64,000 nucleotides of DNA from Ochrobactrum sp. BTU1 (GTDB lineage: Bacteria > Pseudomonadota > Alphaproteobacteria > Rhizobiales > Rhizobiaceae): the NCBI GenBank assembly GCA_018798825.1, contig CP076354.1:248001-312000 (forward strand), written 5' to 3'. The position numbers and the translations under genes were made by a program. Shown piece after piece: positions 63,245 to 64,000 of the stretch; the stretch's first letter is position 1, and each line of letters begins with the position of its first letter. The notes under the pieces are model-generated. The model was not told the DNA's origin. It did no database searches and saw only the letters and a list, made by a program, of their open reading frames with translations.

Positions 63245-63874
63245 TTACGCGACAGGAACCGGCTCGCGGCGCATGGATTTCATCATGGTTTTGATGGTTT
63301 TTCCGCCATCGCTGACCAGATCGAACCCGCGTTCACTTCTGAGCCATTCATTGAGCAGGCCACCCAATACGGCGAGCAGGATTTGTGCGGCTGAAAGGGA
63401 TGTCCATTCGCTGGAAAGCTCTCCGCGTCGTTCTGCAACTTCGAGCAGTCCTGTAAAAAGCGAAAGCACATTCGCGCGTGCTTCTTTTAGATGCTCAACA
63501 AGCGGAGCGATCTCGCCGACATATTCACAACGTTGGTGGATGATCGTGAATAGATTCTGCTGCCGCTCATTGGTGATGAACAGTTCAAGTGCTGTCAGGA
63601 TCGACTGTTCAAGAACATAAAGAGGATTGGGATGGTCACAGGCCGCCGCCTGTAGCATAATCTCTTCATGTGGGAAGCGAGTGCGGTTGATTAGCGCTTG
63701 AAAAATGTCGAGCTTGTCGTGAAAATGGAAGTAGATCGCACCGCGTGTCACACCAGCATGACCCGCAATCTCCATCAGAGTAGATTGCGTTAAACCGCGT
63801 TCCAGAAAGACATGCTCGGCGGCCGTCAGAATAGCATCACGGGTTTCCGCGGCCTCGGCTTTGGTCCTGCGCAT
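63245..63874 (-). CDS. TetR-family regulator (TtgR/AcrR/BepR-like)
   Basis: A repressor of 209 residues with the HTH in STLMEIAGHAGVTRGAIYFHF near residues 30-50, and a helical ligand domain with NERQQNLFTIIHQRCEYVGE, features shared with efflux-pump repressors such as TtgR and AcrR. Such repressors usually lie divergent to an RND operon; the adjacent DNA to the right (TTGACT at 63978-63983) could be a divergent promoter but the next gene is outside the window. It could be the BepR homologue; this is inferred. Confidence 0.88.
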   Translation of the reverse strand: MRRTKAEAAETRDAILTAAEHVFLERGLTQSTLMEIAGHAGVTRGAIYFHFHDKLDIFQALINRTRFPHEEIMLQAAACDHPNPLYVLEQSILTALELFITNERQQNLFTIIHQRCEYVGEIAPLVEHLKEARANVLSLFTGLLEVAERRGELSSEWTSLSAAQILLAVLGGLLNEWLRSERGFDLVSDGGKTIKTMMKSMRREPVPVA

Positions 63875-64000
63875 TCGGGTTCTTTCGATATTCCAAGGTG
63901 AATAAAAACCCCAAAGCCGTCTCGGGATTTTACTTCACAATTGGGATAAATCATTCGTGATATGTAACATTAGGTGATTGACTATAACACGGTAATTCGT

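Overview
The window looks like a chromosomal segment of an alphaproteobacterium of the Brucella/Ochrobactrum group (Rhizobiales). The evidence is the moderately high GC coding style, the block yacG-maf-infA-phosphatase-UPF0262-hisD-DUF2948-murA, the large number of ABC importers, and dispersed palindromic repeats of a rhizobial type. This assignment rests on recognition of protein families, not on a database search. There is no prophage, transposase, integrase, CRISPR array or rRNA operon.

Layout. 1-13.5 kb is a sugar/sugar-acid catabolic island. It holds the last codons of a possible CoA-transferase, a solute-binding-protein fold without a signal peptide, a lactonase-type amidohydrolase and an IclR regulator (the last two on the minus strand). 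These are followed by a complete CUT1 ABC importer and a run of enzymes: an enolase-superfamily dehydratase, an L-rhamnose/L-fucose mutarotase-like protein, a Gfo/Idh/MocA oxidoreductase, a MaoC hydratase, an SDR, a fumarylacetoacetase-family hydrolase and L-fuconate dehydratase. Together they fit the non-phosphorylative L-fucose route (lactonase, dehydratase, dehydrogenase, hydrolase, giving pyruvate and lactate), with some extra enzymes. 13.5-24.6 kb is housekeeping: a YdcZ-like transporter, a GAF-GGDEF protein, bluB, tRNA-Phe, yacG, maf, infA, a phosphatase-like protein, a UPF0262 protein, hisD, a DUF2948 protein, murA, a small basic protein, tRNA-Thr, tRNA-Arg and an orphan histidine kinase. 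25-29.3 kb is an RND efflux pair.

29.5-36.9 kb is reductive pyrimidine catabolism on the minus strand: ABC importer, dihydropyrimidinase and an N-carbamoyl-beta-alanine amidohydrolase type enzyme. A divergent RutR-type regulator and a NUDIX hydrolase follow. The first enzyme of that pathway, NAD-dependent dihydropyrimidine dehydrogenase (preT-preA), lies at 52.0-54.9 kb in the same orientation. RutR-like operators sit in front of both units (36173-36188 and 55018-55033). Between them, 37.3-52.0 kb carries two further sugar-type islands. One is a six-gene operon of a GntR regulator, a cystathionine beta-lyase-like PLP enzyme and a CUT1 importer. The other has an aldo/keto reductase, a PfkB kinase, a DHDPS-family aldolase, a GntR regulator and another CUT1 importer.

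55-64 kb returns to general metabolism: an EamA transporter, a CoxG-like protein, pgi, a zinc deacylase, a HAD phosphatase, an alpha/beta hydrolase, a long-chain acyl-CoA ligase and a TetR regulator at the right edge.

The most useful second-look items are the paired RutR operators and the sugar islands lying between the two pyrimidine units; the PLP lyase operon with no obvious substrate; the signal-less binding protein co-translated with a CoA-transferase-like gene; a regulatory motif shared between the fucose island and the distant aldo/keto reductase; and two families of dispersed palindromic repeats.
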